DNA of 64,000 nucleotides, from NCBI RefSeq assembly GCF_963678635.1, contig NC_087070.1:14201840-14265839 (forward strand), given 5' to 3'. The notes under the pieces were generated by a model. That model had not been told where the DNA came from. It saw only the letters and a list, made by a program, of their open reading frames with translations, and searched no databases. Positions 42,140-55,966 of this stretch are shown one piece after another (within the stretch, counting starts at the first letter, position 1; every line of letters starts with the position of its first letter). Source of the DNA: Symsagittifera roscoffensis (Eukaryota; Xenacoelomorpha; Acoela; Convolutidae). The translations under genes were made by a program, and so were the position numbers.

Positions 42140-45100
42140 TTAACAAAACGCTTGCAGTTTTTTTGACAATATTGATGGAGCCATTGTAGAAACCAGTACA
42201 AAAGATGCCAGAGAAATAATTGAAAACATTGCTCTAGATCCGGATGAAACCATTTCTCTTTCCCCTTTATTTTCCTTGTGCTGGCATCTTGATGGCTCCC
42301 TTCGTACTTTCTTGCTGGCCGTCAACGATGACACGGCTGCTGCGCATTCAGGATCATCTCTTACCAATTCTTTCTCTAATAATCTACCCAGCATCCGCAT
42401 CACCTCTGGAGTGACCTGTACCGTTCTTTCTAGCAATGAGAGGCTGTTTTTGTTTTACGAGACAGTTCACGTTGAGCCAGGTTTGAACGTAGCAACAGAT
42501 TCAAGGGAACCGGGTCCTTATTGGCTAAACTTTTACTCTCTGCCGCTTTTTCCACTTGTAATTCAGGGTGTCCCGTTGTCAGATGTCCTGATTTGTCCAA
42601 CCATTTCATTTGGGAAGTGCTTCGTAAATTTCTTTGTCTAAAAACAAGAACTCTTCCTTCTTCTCCGTAAAATTCAGTTTTCTTGCTGAGGCTGTTAGCA
42701 TTTTGGTGCTTGTCACGCATCCTGTGTTTGATTATCATGCGATAGCCATCAAATCTGACTATCCAACGACCAAAGTAACACTGGTACATCGAATACGTTT
42801 TTAACCAGGATAGGGCTCGGTTGTCCACACCGAACTTAAAGGGAGCACCCCCCAAGTAGGCGTGGTACTTCTCCATGAACGTGACTGCTTTTGTCTTACT
42901 GTCGATCATTGACTTTTTGCCGTATGCAATGGGACGGAGAACTGTTCAGCAATTCCATTCTTGCTCCTGATGCAGTATTCGGGAAATGGCTACCACTGAA
43001 GCATCCGTGTATCGAGAACGTACATTCCTTCTCTGTGGGCATGTACCATTGGCGCTTCGCACAGCTCCCGCTCGTTATTCTCGATGGCTTTCTGAGCCCT
43101 TTCTTTCCCCTCGAATTTCCTCCCTTTTTTGCGCATCAGCTGCTGCATAGGGTAGACTTTGTCTGGATACCCCTTCATAAACTCTCAATAATAATTCGCG
43201 AATCCCAGGAAAATCGGCAGCTGAGTGTCCGTTCTGGGTGCCTTCCATGTTATCAGGGCTTCCACTGCATCCGAGTCCGGCCTCACACCATGCTTATCCA
43301 CCATCCTTTCTAGTTATGTTATCGAGTCAGTAAGGATTTCGCATTTCGACGGTTTGCACTTCAAGCTAGCTCTCTTCATGCGGTCAAAAACTTCGTCAAG
43401 CCTGTCAATGTGGTCTGTTCAGGTGGTTGTCACTTTCACTACATCATCCACATAGCACATCACGAGGTTCTCATACTTGTTTGTTATGAAAGTCAAGGCC
43501 TGAGCCATCAGTATTTGCAAGGTCGCCGTCGCATTGCATAAGCCGAGGGGCATCCTCTTCCACTGGTACAAGCCTAACTCACATGAAATCCGGTATTTTT
43601 GATGTCCTGTTTCCGGAAGGGAACCTACGAAAAGGCATAACCCAGGTCCAGTGTGGCGGAAAACTTGGCATCGCCAAGTTTCAGGAGGCTCTCGTCTATG
43701 CGTGGTATAAAATAAGTGTCTCTTATGGTCAACGCGCTTAGCTAGCGAAACTCGCAACAGAATCCCAGCTGGCCTCCTTTCTTTTTGGCCATGACAACCA
43801 CACAAGCCCAAGATGACTTCGATGGTTCTATCATATCGTACTCGAGCAGCATTTCTATTGTGCTGGGCACGCCTCCAAAATTTCAATCCATTAACCGTTT
43901 TTAAAACCAAATCTTTACTCGCGTGAGTTGGACAGTCCTTTTACTCAATGCTTCTTCAGGTATGGCGTTTCTTCATAGTTTGTCCTCATTGGCAAAGAAG
44001 GCAGAACCCAGGTCCGGTGTGGTGAAAAACTTGGCATCGCCAAGTTTCGAGAGGCTCTCGTCTATGCGTGGTATAGGGTAAGGGTCACTTATGGTCATCG
44101 CGTTTAGGCTGCGAAAGTTGCAACAGAATCTCAGCTGTCCTCTTTTCTTTTTGGAAATGACGACCACACAAGCCCAAGGTGACTTCGATGGTTCCATCAT
44201 ATCGTTTTCGAGCAGCAATTCTATTTCTGCTCGGGACGCCTCCAATCTTTGATAAGCCGTCATCTATTTCAGATCTCATTGAAACTACTTAATTCAAAGA
44301 TTTCAATTTATTGACCCCTTTTCAAATCAAATCTTTGTTCGCGTGAGTTAGACAGTTCTTTACTCGATGCTTTTTCCGATTCGGCATTTCTTCATAGTCC
44401 GTCTTCAATGGCAAAGCAAAACCAAGTTTCTTTCCACGCTGACCACTCCACCTTTGTGTCCAGTGTAATCAACAATACACTCACACACAGCCCCTTGCGT
44501 GTGACGGAAAAATTCCGGCGTTAAATCAGTGAATTTTGACTGTTTGGATTCGGTACCAAGCAAATCTTCTTACTGTTACTCAAATCTGGCAAAAAAAAAC
44601 TATTTTATTCCCATCAGTTATTATCCTATTTACTGGTCGTTCAACACACTTCCTGTCATGGTTCCTAATCCTTATCAGTCCGTTAATTAGATCAAATGTC
44701 ATGTCGAAAACTCCTGATGAAGTCAAGCCCCAAGATGAACTGATCATCCTGAGGTTTCGTCCTCTCATATGGAGGACTGTTATTGGAGTTCTCCTGGTCA
44801 CGTAGATGGATCCGATGTTGGCGGCTGCCAATCTTAAATTCTTGGGTATCAGGTCCTCCTTGGTGAAACCCATCTTTTTCCATGTCTTTATCGGCATTAC
44901 ACTGACCACTACTCTTATGTCTAGTACTCCTGTTACTAATATCTTCTTTCCCTAGCTGTCTAGCACATGTGCAGTCACATCTGCTTCGTATCCAATGTGT
45001 ATAGCATCTTGTTTAGCCATGGCGTTATAACCAATTCTACGGATCTTCAGCTCTTCTTGACCCAAATATATCTGTTCTATATGGTCATTGTCCGGCGTGA

Positions 45101-48100
45101 CGTAGGTCTTGGAATAAATACTAGTCCTATTGACATTGAGCATCACTTGATATGGTTGGTAGACTTCCACATAACGCTCGTGAAGCCCCATTGCTCGAGT
45201 AAAACCCGTTGTTAACAAGGCTCGCACATCCCTTGATTCACTGCGTGGATCTGCTTGTGTCAGATAATCCGCATAATTATTCAGATGCATCATGGTGATC
45301 TCTAAAGGTTCACTCAGATTCCCGATTACCTGATGCCCCACCATCGAGATAATCGACTGTATCTTGCTGCTTTATGGCACCATCCCGAATGACTGTTCGG
45401 AGATCACATTCAACTACAAGCTCAAACTGCTCGATGCCTTCGTTTCATCCACCTCGGATGCCTCAAAGACGTTGAGTTGATCTTGAGTTTTCTCGTTCTC
45501 TAGTTCGAGCTTGACCTTTTGTTCAATTTCTCTTGTTGCCCACTCCTGTTGAATTCTATTCAGGGCAGCTCTTGCCGCTGCTTTATAGTCAATCATAAAG
45601 TCGTTAGCTGCGGTTTCAGGCTCTCTTTCTAGCACGGACCGCATTTCCTTCGTAGCCAGCTCCTGCCGTTTCTCTTTCCTCCGTGCTTCCGCCTCGCTCA
45701 TCAGGCGCGCCTTGCTGGCCTTAACGCCTGAAAAGCCTCCTCATGCCTTGGGTGATTGATTTCCCCCAAAGCATCCAAAAAAAAGTGGAGAATTTGATTT
45801 AAAATGACCCTCCAGGTTGCAAAAGAATCACCTAGGTTCGAATTTTGCAATTACTTGTCTCATAAAACACTCATGATCGATGTCCGACGCGTCTTCATCC
45901 TCAAGGCTAAAACCGATCGCTTTCATGCCCTGCTTGTAGGTTGGGCATGTTCATACATCATGGTCTGTGGAACTGCAGTATGCACAAGAGCGTCTCTTGT
46001 CCAAGTAGATCCTGGGTTTGTACCAGTTGCTACCCTGGCTTGCAGGTCTATTGTTAAAATTTCCATTGTTATCGGAGGCTTCAGCAACAGATATTCCTTG
46101 GATTTCAGTCACAGCCCCTCCGGTGTGGATGCATTGGTTGAAAGAGGTGTATAACGCGTCGCTAACGTTGTCCTAAGTTCATCGTTCTTCACGCTATCAA
46201 TGCACTTTGAGAGTACTGCCAAATTCATCCTGCTGTTTGACTCGTCCGGTTGACTACGCCTTCTGACCATTTCTAAGTCATCCAAGAACTTGTCTATGGT
46301 TTCATCTTCACATTGCCTTTATTTCTCGAAGCGCATCATCGCTTGGTGTCCTTGCACTCACGAGCCAAAGCGATTCAACACGATTTCGAAGATTTTCTCG
46401 GCTGTGTCCCGCTGGTATTGCTTTTTGGCCATCACGCAATTCAGGGCTGTCCCTTACAAGTTGCTGGTGAGCGCACTGCATTCTTGTCTTTCTGTCAAGT
46501 CTTCTTCCTCAAAATACAGCTTGATGACCTCTATCCAATATCTATACAATCGTCAGATTCATCCTTATAACATCTCGGTTTCTTGAACACCCTTTTAGAC
46601 TTCTCGCAGCGCTCATTGGTCCTGGATAACCTTGTGAGTAACGTCTCCAGGGACCTGTTTAGAAGTTCGACCGCTGTGGCCATTGTTGTAGCATCCCGAG
46701 TATATCCCGTCTGGTCGCCCATATCTGTCGTGTGAGGCTCTGGAACATCCCTACTGTCGGAGCCGCTGTGCTGAGCTCTTCTCTGATTCTAGTGATTACC
46801 ATTTGTGGATTCACCTCCTCCACTCACATGTACGTCTCACGCAGGTCGTTCGTTCTAGATTGGTCTATTGCCAAAAGAGCCTGCTCTGATCTTCGTGTGA
46901 TTCCTAGGAGTGTGACTCTCAGTGGGGTTACTGGACGAGTAACCCCTTCCTCTTGGTGGCCCATACGTCTTTCCTCTCCTTGGATGCTCATTAAAGTTCA
47001 CTCTCAGCTCTCTGCTAACCTCTTTCGAGTGTTCTCCTCCATTTCTAGATCCGCTCCTGTTTCCCAGGAGGCCATGCACTCTGTCCATTACGACCTGAGT
47101 GCGTTTTTCCATAATCACGTCTATCCTTGTATCGAATTTCCCAAGACTCTGCTCTTGTTGACTCCGTAGTTGCTCCAGGTCAGCCCTCAATCGTTTCTCT
47201 CTTTCTTCAGCTTCCCGCGTCATTCGCGAAAGTTTCTGGTCAATTATTCATATGTTTAACCTTTTAAGCGTTTCTCGCTTTTACTAACCTCCTCTCTATT
47301 TCTTTTTTTTTGGCAGGTTTTCTCTCTCAAAATGAATTGATCATGATTGAATTTTGTTCATTCTGCTCACCCATGATATCTACAATCTTGGTCAAGGCGC
47401 CTTCATTGATGCTCCGTTGTCCACCACTAGTGATGGCGTCACCCTGCTCTTTTCAGGCAGTTTAGTACTTGTTGAAACTCGTGATGTTCCTCTCTGTCTC
47501 GAAGGTCCTTCATACTATGCATGTAGTTCCCCTAGCGTGGTCCCTGACCCCATGACCCTAGTCGTTCCTGATTGCATATCCGAGTTGGCCATTGTCATGA
47601 CCTTTCTTGACTGTTGCAATAGTCGGGTTTATGGTTCTTAACGCACCAAATCGTTCCAGCTAGTCATTCCCCATGTTGGCGGGTGCCTCATTTTCATGAT
47701 TTGAACCGCTCAAGCATTCAATTTCTCCATTATCCTCATCCTCTACTTGAGTGTCTACTTCATTGCCAGTTCCCGTTCCCATGGTTAACGGAAATTAATT
47801 TTCCAATGTCTTCTTGAATCGGTCTGAAAACGAGGAAGATCTCGCCGCTTTCTCTGGCACTCCATTCATGTGGGAATTGTCAGTAGGTGAGGCTCCTACT
47901 GCTGGATTTTCAATCGAAATGTTGGACAGTTCCGACATTACTTCTCGATAAAGAGTGCTGGTCAAAGAAGGGAAATCATGTCCCTGTTCTAAATGAGTAG
48001 ATTCACTCGTTAAACTCCTGGTCCCATTTCCCTCGATTCCACGTCCCGCTTGATCCTCAACCTGATCAGGGCTCCGATGGATCTCTTTTTCAACGTTGTA

Positions 48101-48214
48101 CTTTTGTCTTCCGAGACCTTTTGACTCCTTGTTTCAACCATTCCATCTGAAATTTTCTTCCGCTTCTTGTTCCTTCCGAGTCTCCTTGGTTCGTTCCACA
48201 AACAGACCATTCAT
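42140..48214 (-). pseudogene. gag-pol of copy D, truncated before integrase
   Basis: Read from 48214 leftwards: MNGLFVER/MVETRSQK start; coiled coil (46855-47223); capsid (46531-46722 and on); LExExE gag tail (45414-45701); spacer (44952-45344); protease, where the D-T-G-A of the family reads D-I-R-V (about 44900); RT N-terminus, present twice; RT palm with CYVDDVV (about 43450); RNase H (VDNRALSWL, 42820); and the RNase H-integrase linker, ending near 42140. Integrase, macrodomain and ORF2 are missing. There are frameshifts and stops throughout. By sequence it is closest to copy B. Confidence 0.85.
43641..44406 (-). repeat. 366-bp tandem duplication in copy D pol
   Basis: CCCAGGTCC-RGTGTGG at 43641 recurs at 44007, and homology continues to about 44400, covering the spacer and the start of RT. 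The period of 366 is divisible by three. The two units have diverged by several percent, so the duplication is old. Confidence 0.8.
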
Positions 48215-51200
48215 TGAATTCCTTTTTTTCTTCGGTATAAACTTCCTAGAGCTATCACTTAACTTAGGTATCCTCGACTTGTCTAGACTCATCTTAATCT
48301 ATAGCTTTTCACTGTTTAATCACTTGATTCGCTTGCTACCGTATTTGCTGTCTGACAACAGACATTAATATCACAACACTATAAAATCCAAAAATTTTTA
48401 CTAACAATTGACCACGAAGTTATCATAGCACAGCGTATTTCTAATTTATGCACAGCAAAAAAATATTATAATATTGATAAAAAGCTAGCACAGTCTGACG
48501 ATGTCGATATCTTCAAAAGATAGTTTACTCACTACACAAACCAGAACAATAAGTTTTAAAATTGTTTGAAACATTTATTCAGCTTGAAGAAGAAAGAATC
48601 AAAAAAAATATATGTATTGAGATTGGTCTGCCACAATTTAATAGTAAAACTGGTTTCTAAAGAGAGAGAGCTTTATCTGTTTAGTGCCCCACTAAACAGA
48701 CAAAACTAGAAAGCAGTATCTCTCAAGTGGGCGACTATTGCACCCAGCGAGTCTTGTGTTACCTACTTGCATTCGGATTACCCGAGCTAGACCTACTAAA
48801 ACTCTCAAGACAACCACTCTTCCAAAAAACAGTTTCGGATTCCAATGCAAATAAATCAGTGTCTCTTTCTGTTTTCGGTTGGACCTACAGTCGCAAATCT
48901 CCGGATTTACACTTTTTTTGGATGTAATATTTTTTTTCACTTTTTATTTAGAGGCAAGTTACCAATGCAGTCACTGGTTTCCTGTCTTTCATGGTATTCA
49001 CTAAAAGTTTTGCTTTAGTTTACGTACTTATTATGATCCCTACGTTTGCGTTTGTAAAAAAAACTCCTGGATACCTCCGCGTCAACGTTGATGGTTCCTG
49101 CCGAATTGGCAAAAATAGGATCCCTCCGGATTGTGACCCCTCCAGATTGGCAAAACACAGGACCCTTCCGATTTGGGACCCTTCCGGATTAGAAAAATCT
49201 GACCCTTCCGGAAAAGGCAAAAACAGGACCTCTCCGAAACGGAACTCTTTCGGATTGGCAAAATATGACCCTTCCGGATTGGCAAAACAACAGACCCCTC
49301 TGAATTGGGACCCCTCCGGGTTGGCAAAAGATGACCCTTCCGGTTTGGCAAAAACGGGACCCCTCTGAATTAGGACCCTTCTCAGTCGGCAAAATTGTGA
49401 CCCTTCCGAGTTGTCAAAAACCTAAATCGAGACTCTTCTGGATACAGTCTAAGAGCTTAATGTGCAAATTCAACTAATTATGAAGGGTTTGTTCTGACTT
49501 AGGACCCCTCCAGATTTAAGCTAGGCTGCTTATTTAACAATTTACCTTAACTGAATGGGGTCTAATAGCCGGCCTATTTCCGTTTTGTTTATTAGTTTCA
49601 AGGTTTCCTGCACCTACCTTTTTGTCTAGAACAGCGTAAGAATGCCTTATTCAACCGTTGCTACCGTTTGGTAGCGGTATAAGGGCTTTCCCACAAATTT
49701 TTTTTCCAAACGCGAAAAGTCTACCTTCAAAAACCGGTAATTTTGCTAAAATATAATTTAAAAAACTTTGTTCAATTTCTTCGAAAGAAAGATTAGCTCA
49801 AGTTTAAGCCTACCTATTTCCTGATCCAAAGGTATCAAGATGAAATGGATTAATCCAGTTGTTCCAGAGGTATAAAGAAAGACGCCTCTTATGCAAATTG
49901 AAAGAGCTTATAGACTTATAGATACCGCCTAATTTTTTTCTGCAATTCTTGACTTTTTGGCCTAAAATTTTTTGATCCGAGCTCAGAAGGAGGCTTATAA
50001 TCTTCTAGTTCAATGCTGAAAAAATTGTCAAAAACAATGCTATTTGGACCCCTCCGGTTTGATGAGTCTACTAAATCAAACTTTTAAAGTTCGATTTCAC
50101 TGGGGTCATGAAGGTTGTTGGCAAACGGGTTCTTAAACCTGTCAATTTGCTAATTGCCCGAACAACAATTTTTATCACACTAACTCAAAAACGTCCAAAA
50201 CATTTCTAATTTTGCGGAGTTTCGTTTTCAAAAAATAACGAAAATCAGATTTCGGTATCTAATTAGCTCCAACCATGTCCGAACTAAACTCAATCAGTTG
50301 CTTTAGTTATATTGGTCCAATTACAAGTTAACTCACTAGCTAAGCACTTTTTCTCCATTTCCAAAATTTTGGATATCTCAAAAATTGCGATTGACCCTAA
50401 AAACACGTTTATGGCTTATTTTTCTGAAAAACGGCATATGAATAATAATACTGGTAGTATAAATAGTAGTACTTATAACTTTACAGCCCTCCGGGTCTGT
50501 TCAATAGCCGAATTATGGTGCTTGATTCGAAAATTCCCAACTCGGTGGAGGATCAGTACAGTGCAGTCACTGTGGAACCCTCCACAGATTGATATCGTAC
50601 TTTTTGTACCAAAAAGGATACAAAATTGTTAAGGATACCCATAAATCGGTTGTTCTTGTTCTTGAGGCCCTTACTGCTGCTCGTTTCACTGCTTGATTGA
50701 TCAGTCTTCTACTCCTGTCACTTGACTCTTCCGGATTGAGCAAATATAAGCAATAACGTGCTTAAATACTCAGAAAACCCTACAGTATAGGCACCAGAAA
50801 AAGGCCACAGTTTCGATCGTAACGATCATGTTTCATATAAATGCCTCTATCAACAATATATCTCGCAACAACAAAAGGGAGGGTCAAATCGAATCTCGTC
50901 TCAGGGGTGGGGGTGATTTTTCATTGATTTTTTTGTTTTTGGTTTTTTCAATTTTTTTTTCTTCGTTGCTACCACTTTTTTCTATTTCACTCATTATACC
51001 ATTCACCCAGACATTAAACAGTCACGGAGCGTTGCAAAAATCCCTAGTGACCCTAAAAATTCCCTTTTGCATTACAACAGCAAAAAATTGGTAAGTTTTT
51101 TTAAAATGTCTCTGGGCACCGAGCCTCTAAATCCGAGCTCTTCCTCTCGCTGAGATAACATCGTTATCCCCCATTTTCTGTTACAAGGGAGGGTTTGGAT

Positions 51201-52178
51201 CCATTCCGAATGTCTCACTGGACCTTCCCTCCCCACTGTCTTCTTTTGATAAGCACCTTATTGTATCCATCATCTTGCAGCCGTTTTTTGTCTTGCAATC
51301 GGCTGTTGTGGGTTTTGATGCGTTTTTTTTTTCAGTCAAAAGGGCCACTCTTCGTATTTCTCAAAAATGTTCTAGTCCAAATCGAAATATTGAAAATTTG
51401 AAACTCTGCAACATTCTGAGCTTCCGTTTTTTCTTCAATCTTGATAATAACGCCTTGATCGTTAGTAATATATGTTGGGGCTGAAGTGGAGGGCTGGGAT
51501 TTCGGATGGGGGCGGGTGCCGGATGTCCCCTACGTTTTAAGATAAGGAATAGATTTCCGAGACTGCTGGCTATGAGATAAGATAGGGAATAGATTTCCCT
51601 TGTTTTAGGTTAGGTTATAGGATTTGCCTTGATGCGAGATTTGAGATGGTAAGATGGTAAGGAAAAGTTTCTCGGCGCCCGATCTCACGTTGTTTTTAGA
51701 AAAACGCCCTCTGAAAACCCTTGAAACGCCCTTCTAATTGTGCATCTGATTGGTTCATTTACAATGATCGAAACGACCAGCGTTTGTAATCAAACTTATA
51801 TACTTTTAATTTAATTCAATTAAAAGGTTGGATCGACCCAATCAGGTATGCAATGATATTGTCCAAATCTTTCCTTTTTGAATTTTTGCGGAATTTTTGT
51901 ATTTTGTTTTCTCTTTGTTTTCCGGTCTATTCCCTATTTTTTGTATGTCCAGTAGTTAAATCAAGTCGATTAGATAAGCCCCGTATCAGAAATTGCGCGA
52001 AAAAAATTTATGTCAAATTTCTTGAATAGCTATTACAAAATGAGCATAAGGCGGACACGTTCAAGTTGAACTGTATCAGACTAATTCCAGGATCAGAATG
52101 TAGTCCCGAGCTGTGTACGTGGGTTGAAACCCCTAGTCATGATATAGTAGAAACAAACTGGAGCGCCATAAAACACTA
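48215..52178 (-). other. Leader of copy D
   Basis: No gene in about 4 kb. Its reverse complement aligns with copy B's leader: pre-gag block 48661-48830 to 25561-25740, hairpin 48961-48978 to 25415-25432, minisatellite, 50030-50060 to 23820-23860, hairpin 50558-50573 to 23297-23311, and 50820-51000 to 22960-23040. Near the LTR end it holds the TGGCGCTCC box (52160-52168) and a twice-repeated GATARGGAATAGATTTCC (51541-51600). Confidence 0.75.
49099..49415 (-). repeat. Decayed 25-bp minisatellite of copy D leader
   Basis: About ten to twelve degenerate units of GACCCTTCCGGATTGGCAAA, the reverse complement of copy B's minisatellite unit. Confidence 0.85.
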
Positions 52179-55100
52179 TGTCCCTGTCGGTTATTCAAGT
52201 CGCCAATGAGGTTTAAAAATAGGCCCAATTACCATAAGCTCACAAGTCAGGGACACCATCTCTTGTGCTTCAGAATCCCGGCCTAATCCCGATTCGCGTA
52301 TGACATGCAACTTTAGGATCGTTGTCCCTTAACGGTTACTATCAAAACAACCCCGACCACCATATTTAGAAATAGACTCGTCTCTAAAAACATAAAACCC
52401 GCCAACGCTATTCAAAACAGGATTAGAACCGACCTCAAGTAGTCACCCTACGTTTTTACTCAACGGATCAAAGTACAAGTTGCCTAACGACCCCGTTGGG
52501 ACCGACCTCACAAAGCCACCATTAGTCTTAATTGGATGGATCAACCTGCAACTCGCTTCATATAGATCAACCTAAGGCTCGCCTCGCTTCAACATATTAG
52601 ATAAATTGCCCTCAAGTAAATAAATTAAAATACTCTTATGTAGAAAACAACAATTGAACTAATACCAAACACGATTAGGGAATGTGGGTAAAACAAAAGA
52701 AGTTTTATAAAAGATTGACTTGTATAACTCAAGTAGTTTAATCTTTTTGATCAATTTATTTCTGAACCATTAGGTCACTTCAGCGGGCGACCATCCCTGC
52801 CGAGATCAATCTTGCTCTGCATGTTGCACTCTGGTTTTCACTCTCTGCGCTCTCTGTCATGAAGAAGGCAACTCTCTAAAAGTCTAATGTTTCGGGACAA
52901 TTTGCGAATAGCAGGCTCCATTTCGATTTTTAGCTTTGAAGTTCCAGTTGCCACGAGAAACATGTGCATAACATGTCCAAGTCAAATTTTTCAAAAATAT
53001 CAATCGAATCAAAAACAACACAAACTCTTTTGATATAACCAACTGGTTCAACTTTTGATTACTTTCTATGGAAGTTTCTGAGTCAACAGTTTGATTTAGA
53101 CGAGCAAGTTTTTGAACAGAAAGCCAAATTTTGTTGAAACTAAAAGTTCAGTGTCAATTCTCTGCTTCTAGACTCATCACGCGTGGTCAAGCTCGGCTTG
53201 TATTTCCTGATATGTATGACCTCCACTGTTATCAATTCAGCTTGTTTGATCTATCTAATAATATCCAATTAACATCTGCGCTAGCACTCTAGTTCTACAC
53301 TATTGATGGTGAAGGCCTGCTGATGAGTCAGTTTTTTGTTGTTCCCCAATTTTAATGGTCATACGCTGAACAAATTGTCCAACACAGTTGGGGTTAACAT
53401 TGCTACAAGACAATTTAAAATTCACTCTTGACTTGTGGTGATGAAAAAACGATGTTTTCAGCAAAAAAAAAAGAAGATTGTAACTTTTTGTGGTAACAAC
53501 TACTTAAGCGTTTGTTAAATTTTGTAAAATGTTTGCATAATATTGGCTTTAGTTACCTCTATATTGAATCATGGCACATGCTCAGGGCTTCTGCTGCAGC
53601 TTTGCGGATCAATTTTCAAGGTACTGATTTGTCAGCCATTTCACTTTGTTAGTTTTCATAGCTACAGCAACCTGCTGCCAAGTCCTGAACTCTCTTTGTA
53701 CAGTGCACTGGTACTGAATTTTGGTGCAGCTACTATAGTTCACTAAAGTCCCAGTCTTTAGCCATTGTGGTTAAAGTGCCATGTTGACAGTTAGGTGGCT
53801 TGAGGCTCACGCCTGCAAAAACAGTAAGGAAAGGAAAATACCCGCTTCCAAACAGTTGAGCAGTCTAGATCTTTCGAGTGACTTGGACCTTTTTAAGACT
53901 TCTTAGAAAACTTGCAAGATACTGAGGAGCCCTAGAGGTGATTCAAAGGATATGAGTAAGACAATATTGATGCCTTGGTTTCTTGTTGCCTTGATGAAAA
54001 TAAGAGCGTGCCTATAAGACGGTCTTTTTGACTCACACAAACGTCGTTACTATCAGAGTGAAACAAGTGGCTGGAGCGCCCTGCGATAATGAAGAAACGA
54101 AGGTAGGTTCTTAGGAGCTTACCTGGAGTGGAACGTAAGTCTATTGTTTCATAATTGTTTCTGCCGGAACCGGGAACAGAAACTAGAGGCAGACCTTTCA
54201 CAATGTTGTACAAAAAGCCGCGAAATAAAAAAAAATGGGCCACGGAGGTCAACTCACAGAAAAACTGCCATATCTCGACAATTTCGAAGTAAAAAAATAG
54301 CCGCCGAACGTTTTCTCTCAGGTGTGGTGGAATCGGAGACACGAAGCCTAATAACTGTTATATGAACTTTCATACCTTTTGTTAACTACTGTAATACCCT
54401 GGAAAAATGAATTTGATTTTTTTTCACAGCATGAGTAGTTGAAAGCAAGGAAAAAATCATTCTTCTTGTGGATCTGATATATAACTTTCACTAAAATAAT
54501 TGTAAGTTATGGTTTTTAACAACGTTTTTAGTGGTAATCACGTATTCTAAGGGTCTGAGACTCAACTAAGTGGTTGCATTTACATGTTATTCGAAAGTTA
54601 AAAAAGATTCGTGTGGCTTATGTCCTAAAAATTGTAACATGATTATATATCCCTCATTAAAACAGAACAAAGTCGAATATCTTATTCAAAACAAAGTCAG
54701 AATAAGATATTAGACGTCAACTAGTCGTCAATAGGGATCTTTTTTACTTTCCTTCTTTGTTTATTTTCTGGTCCATTGTTAAAATGACTTCTACTTGCAA
54801 TTATTTCTTTCAATTAGCAAGCCTTATCAAAAGGGAGTTTAGATTTTTTTCGGTATAATAAATTGTTTAATAAAGTCATTTGTATCATTTGAACGTTTGA
54901 TCGTTTGAAATGCCTGACATGCTCAATTTTACGAAAATTCAAACTTAATCACTGGGCAGGGTAGTTCAGGGGGAAATGAAACATTTTAATTTTTTATACA
55001 ATTAGAATTTTTCTCGTTTTAACTGGTGCGTGCTTAAAACTTGTTGTCGACCGTTTTCCCGCTTTGTATTTTTCTGAGTTGCCAATTTATATTTCAAATG

Positions 55101-55548
55101 TCCTATTGGACAAATTTGCCTAGAATTTTTGCTTGATAAAAACAAGTTTTATGAAAGTTTGGAGATGGGTTTTATAAAATTTTTTCGGAGACGCTTTGAA
55201 AAACTTTAAAAAATTATGGCCCTCAGAGTAGTCAAAGTTTGGAAAAATATCCTGCCGTACATGTTGTTGGGTTCAAGCAAAATCACCAATCGGGTTTTCA
55301 TTTAGTTTTTTTTCTAGTATGGTATTATATCTGGAAATTGCGAATATCATTTTCCCGCCGTTTTTTCGATCACTTTCCCGCGTTTTTAATTCGGTTGTTC
55401 TGATCTTACATTTCTGAGATTTTCAGTTGTCGCGAGAGAGTTCAGCATGACATGCCCAATTCGAGTTTTTGAAAAACTCCATTTCATCCAAAAATCATGT
55501 TTCTCGCGTTGTTCAAGATCAAACTTCCAAATATGACCGCCTGGCACA
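52179..55548 (-). repeat. LTR shared by copies C and D (3,370 bp, with internal insertion)
   Basis: On the minus strand it begins TGTGCC at 55548, right after copy C's polypurine tract, and ends GGGACA at 52179, directly before copy D's leader. It aligns with copy A's LTR at both ends: its first 200 bp with 17937-18140 and its last 420 bp with 18470-18823. The middle (roughly 52750-55300) is about 2.4 kb longer than in A and unrelated to it, probably a later insertion. Within that part I find no recognisable gene; a 136-codon minus-strand frame (53932-54342) has no features I know. Confidence 0.7.
54675..54711. repeat. 12-bp inverted repeat
   Basis: GAATATCTTATTC, 12-nt spacer, GAATAAGATATT, inside the inserted part of the shared LTR. 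Confidence 0.7.
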
Positions 55549-55966
55549 TACTCCCCGGACTCAAGATCGATGTCCTCATCCCGTGTTGCCCTCTGCCAGT
55601 GAATCCCCAGAATGTTGAGTGTTGCTCAAGATACAGTGCCAGTGGTCATTTACAGAAGTTTGCAACAGATTTAATTTTATCTACGCCCCAAAATTAACTA
55701 AACTATCGCTAAACAGCAATCAAAATCTGCATACACCTGCACCTTAAACTTCCGCTTTGCAAGCTTATGATTAAAATTTCTTTTGTCTTATCCAATCAGA
55801 AAATTGTCATGCAGCATTTTGATTTATAAAATAGATATAGCATATTAATAACCATAATTCGCTTCGTTAAGATTTCTTTTTCGTGACCTCAGATTTCATC
55901 CGAGTTCACACTCGAGCCCCTTTGCTTCCCTCTCAAGACTCTAAAATCCCTCACTGAGCTCCCTGC
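55549..55966 (-). other. Copy C 3' UTR with polypurine tract
   Basis: No gene. Homologous to 17497-17936 of copy A. The polypurine tract is at 55550-55560 (minus strand), the same 11-mer as in the other copies. Confidence 0.75.

Noticed and set aside
53932-54342. 136-codon minus-strand frame
   Set aside because: No recognisable domain, AT-rich composition and no homologue in the other LTRs.
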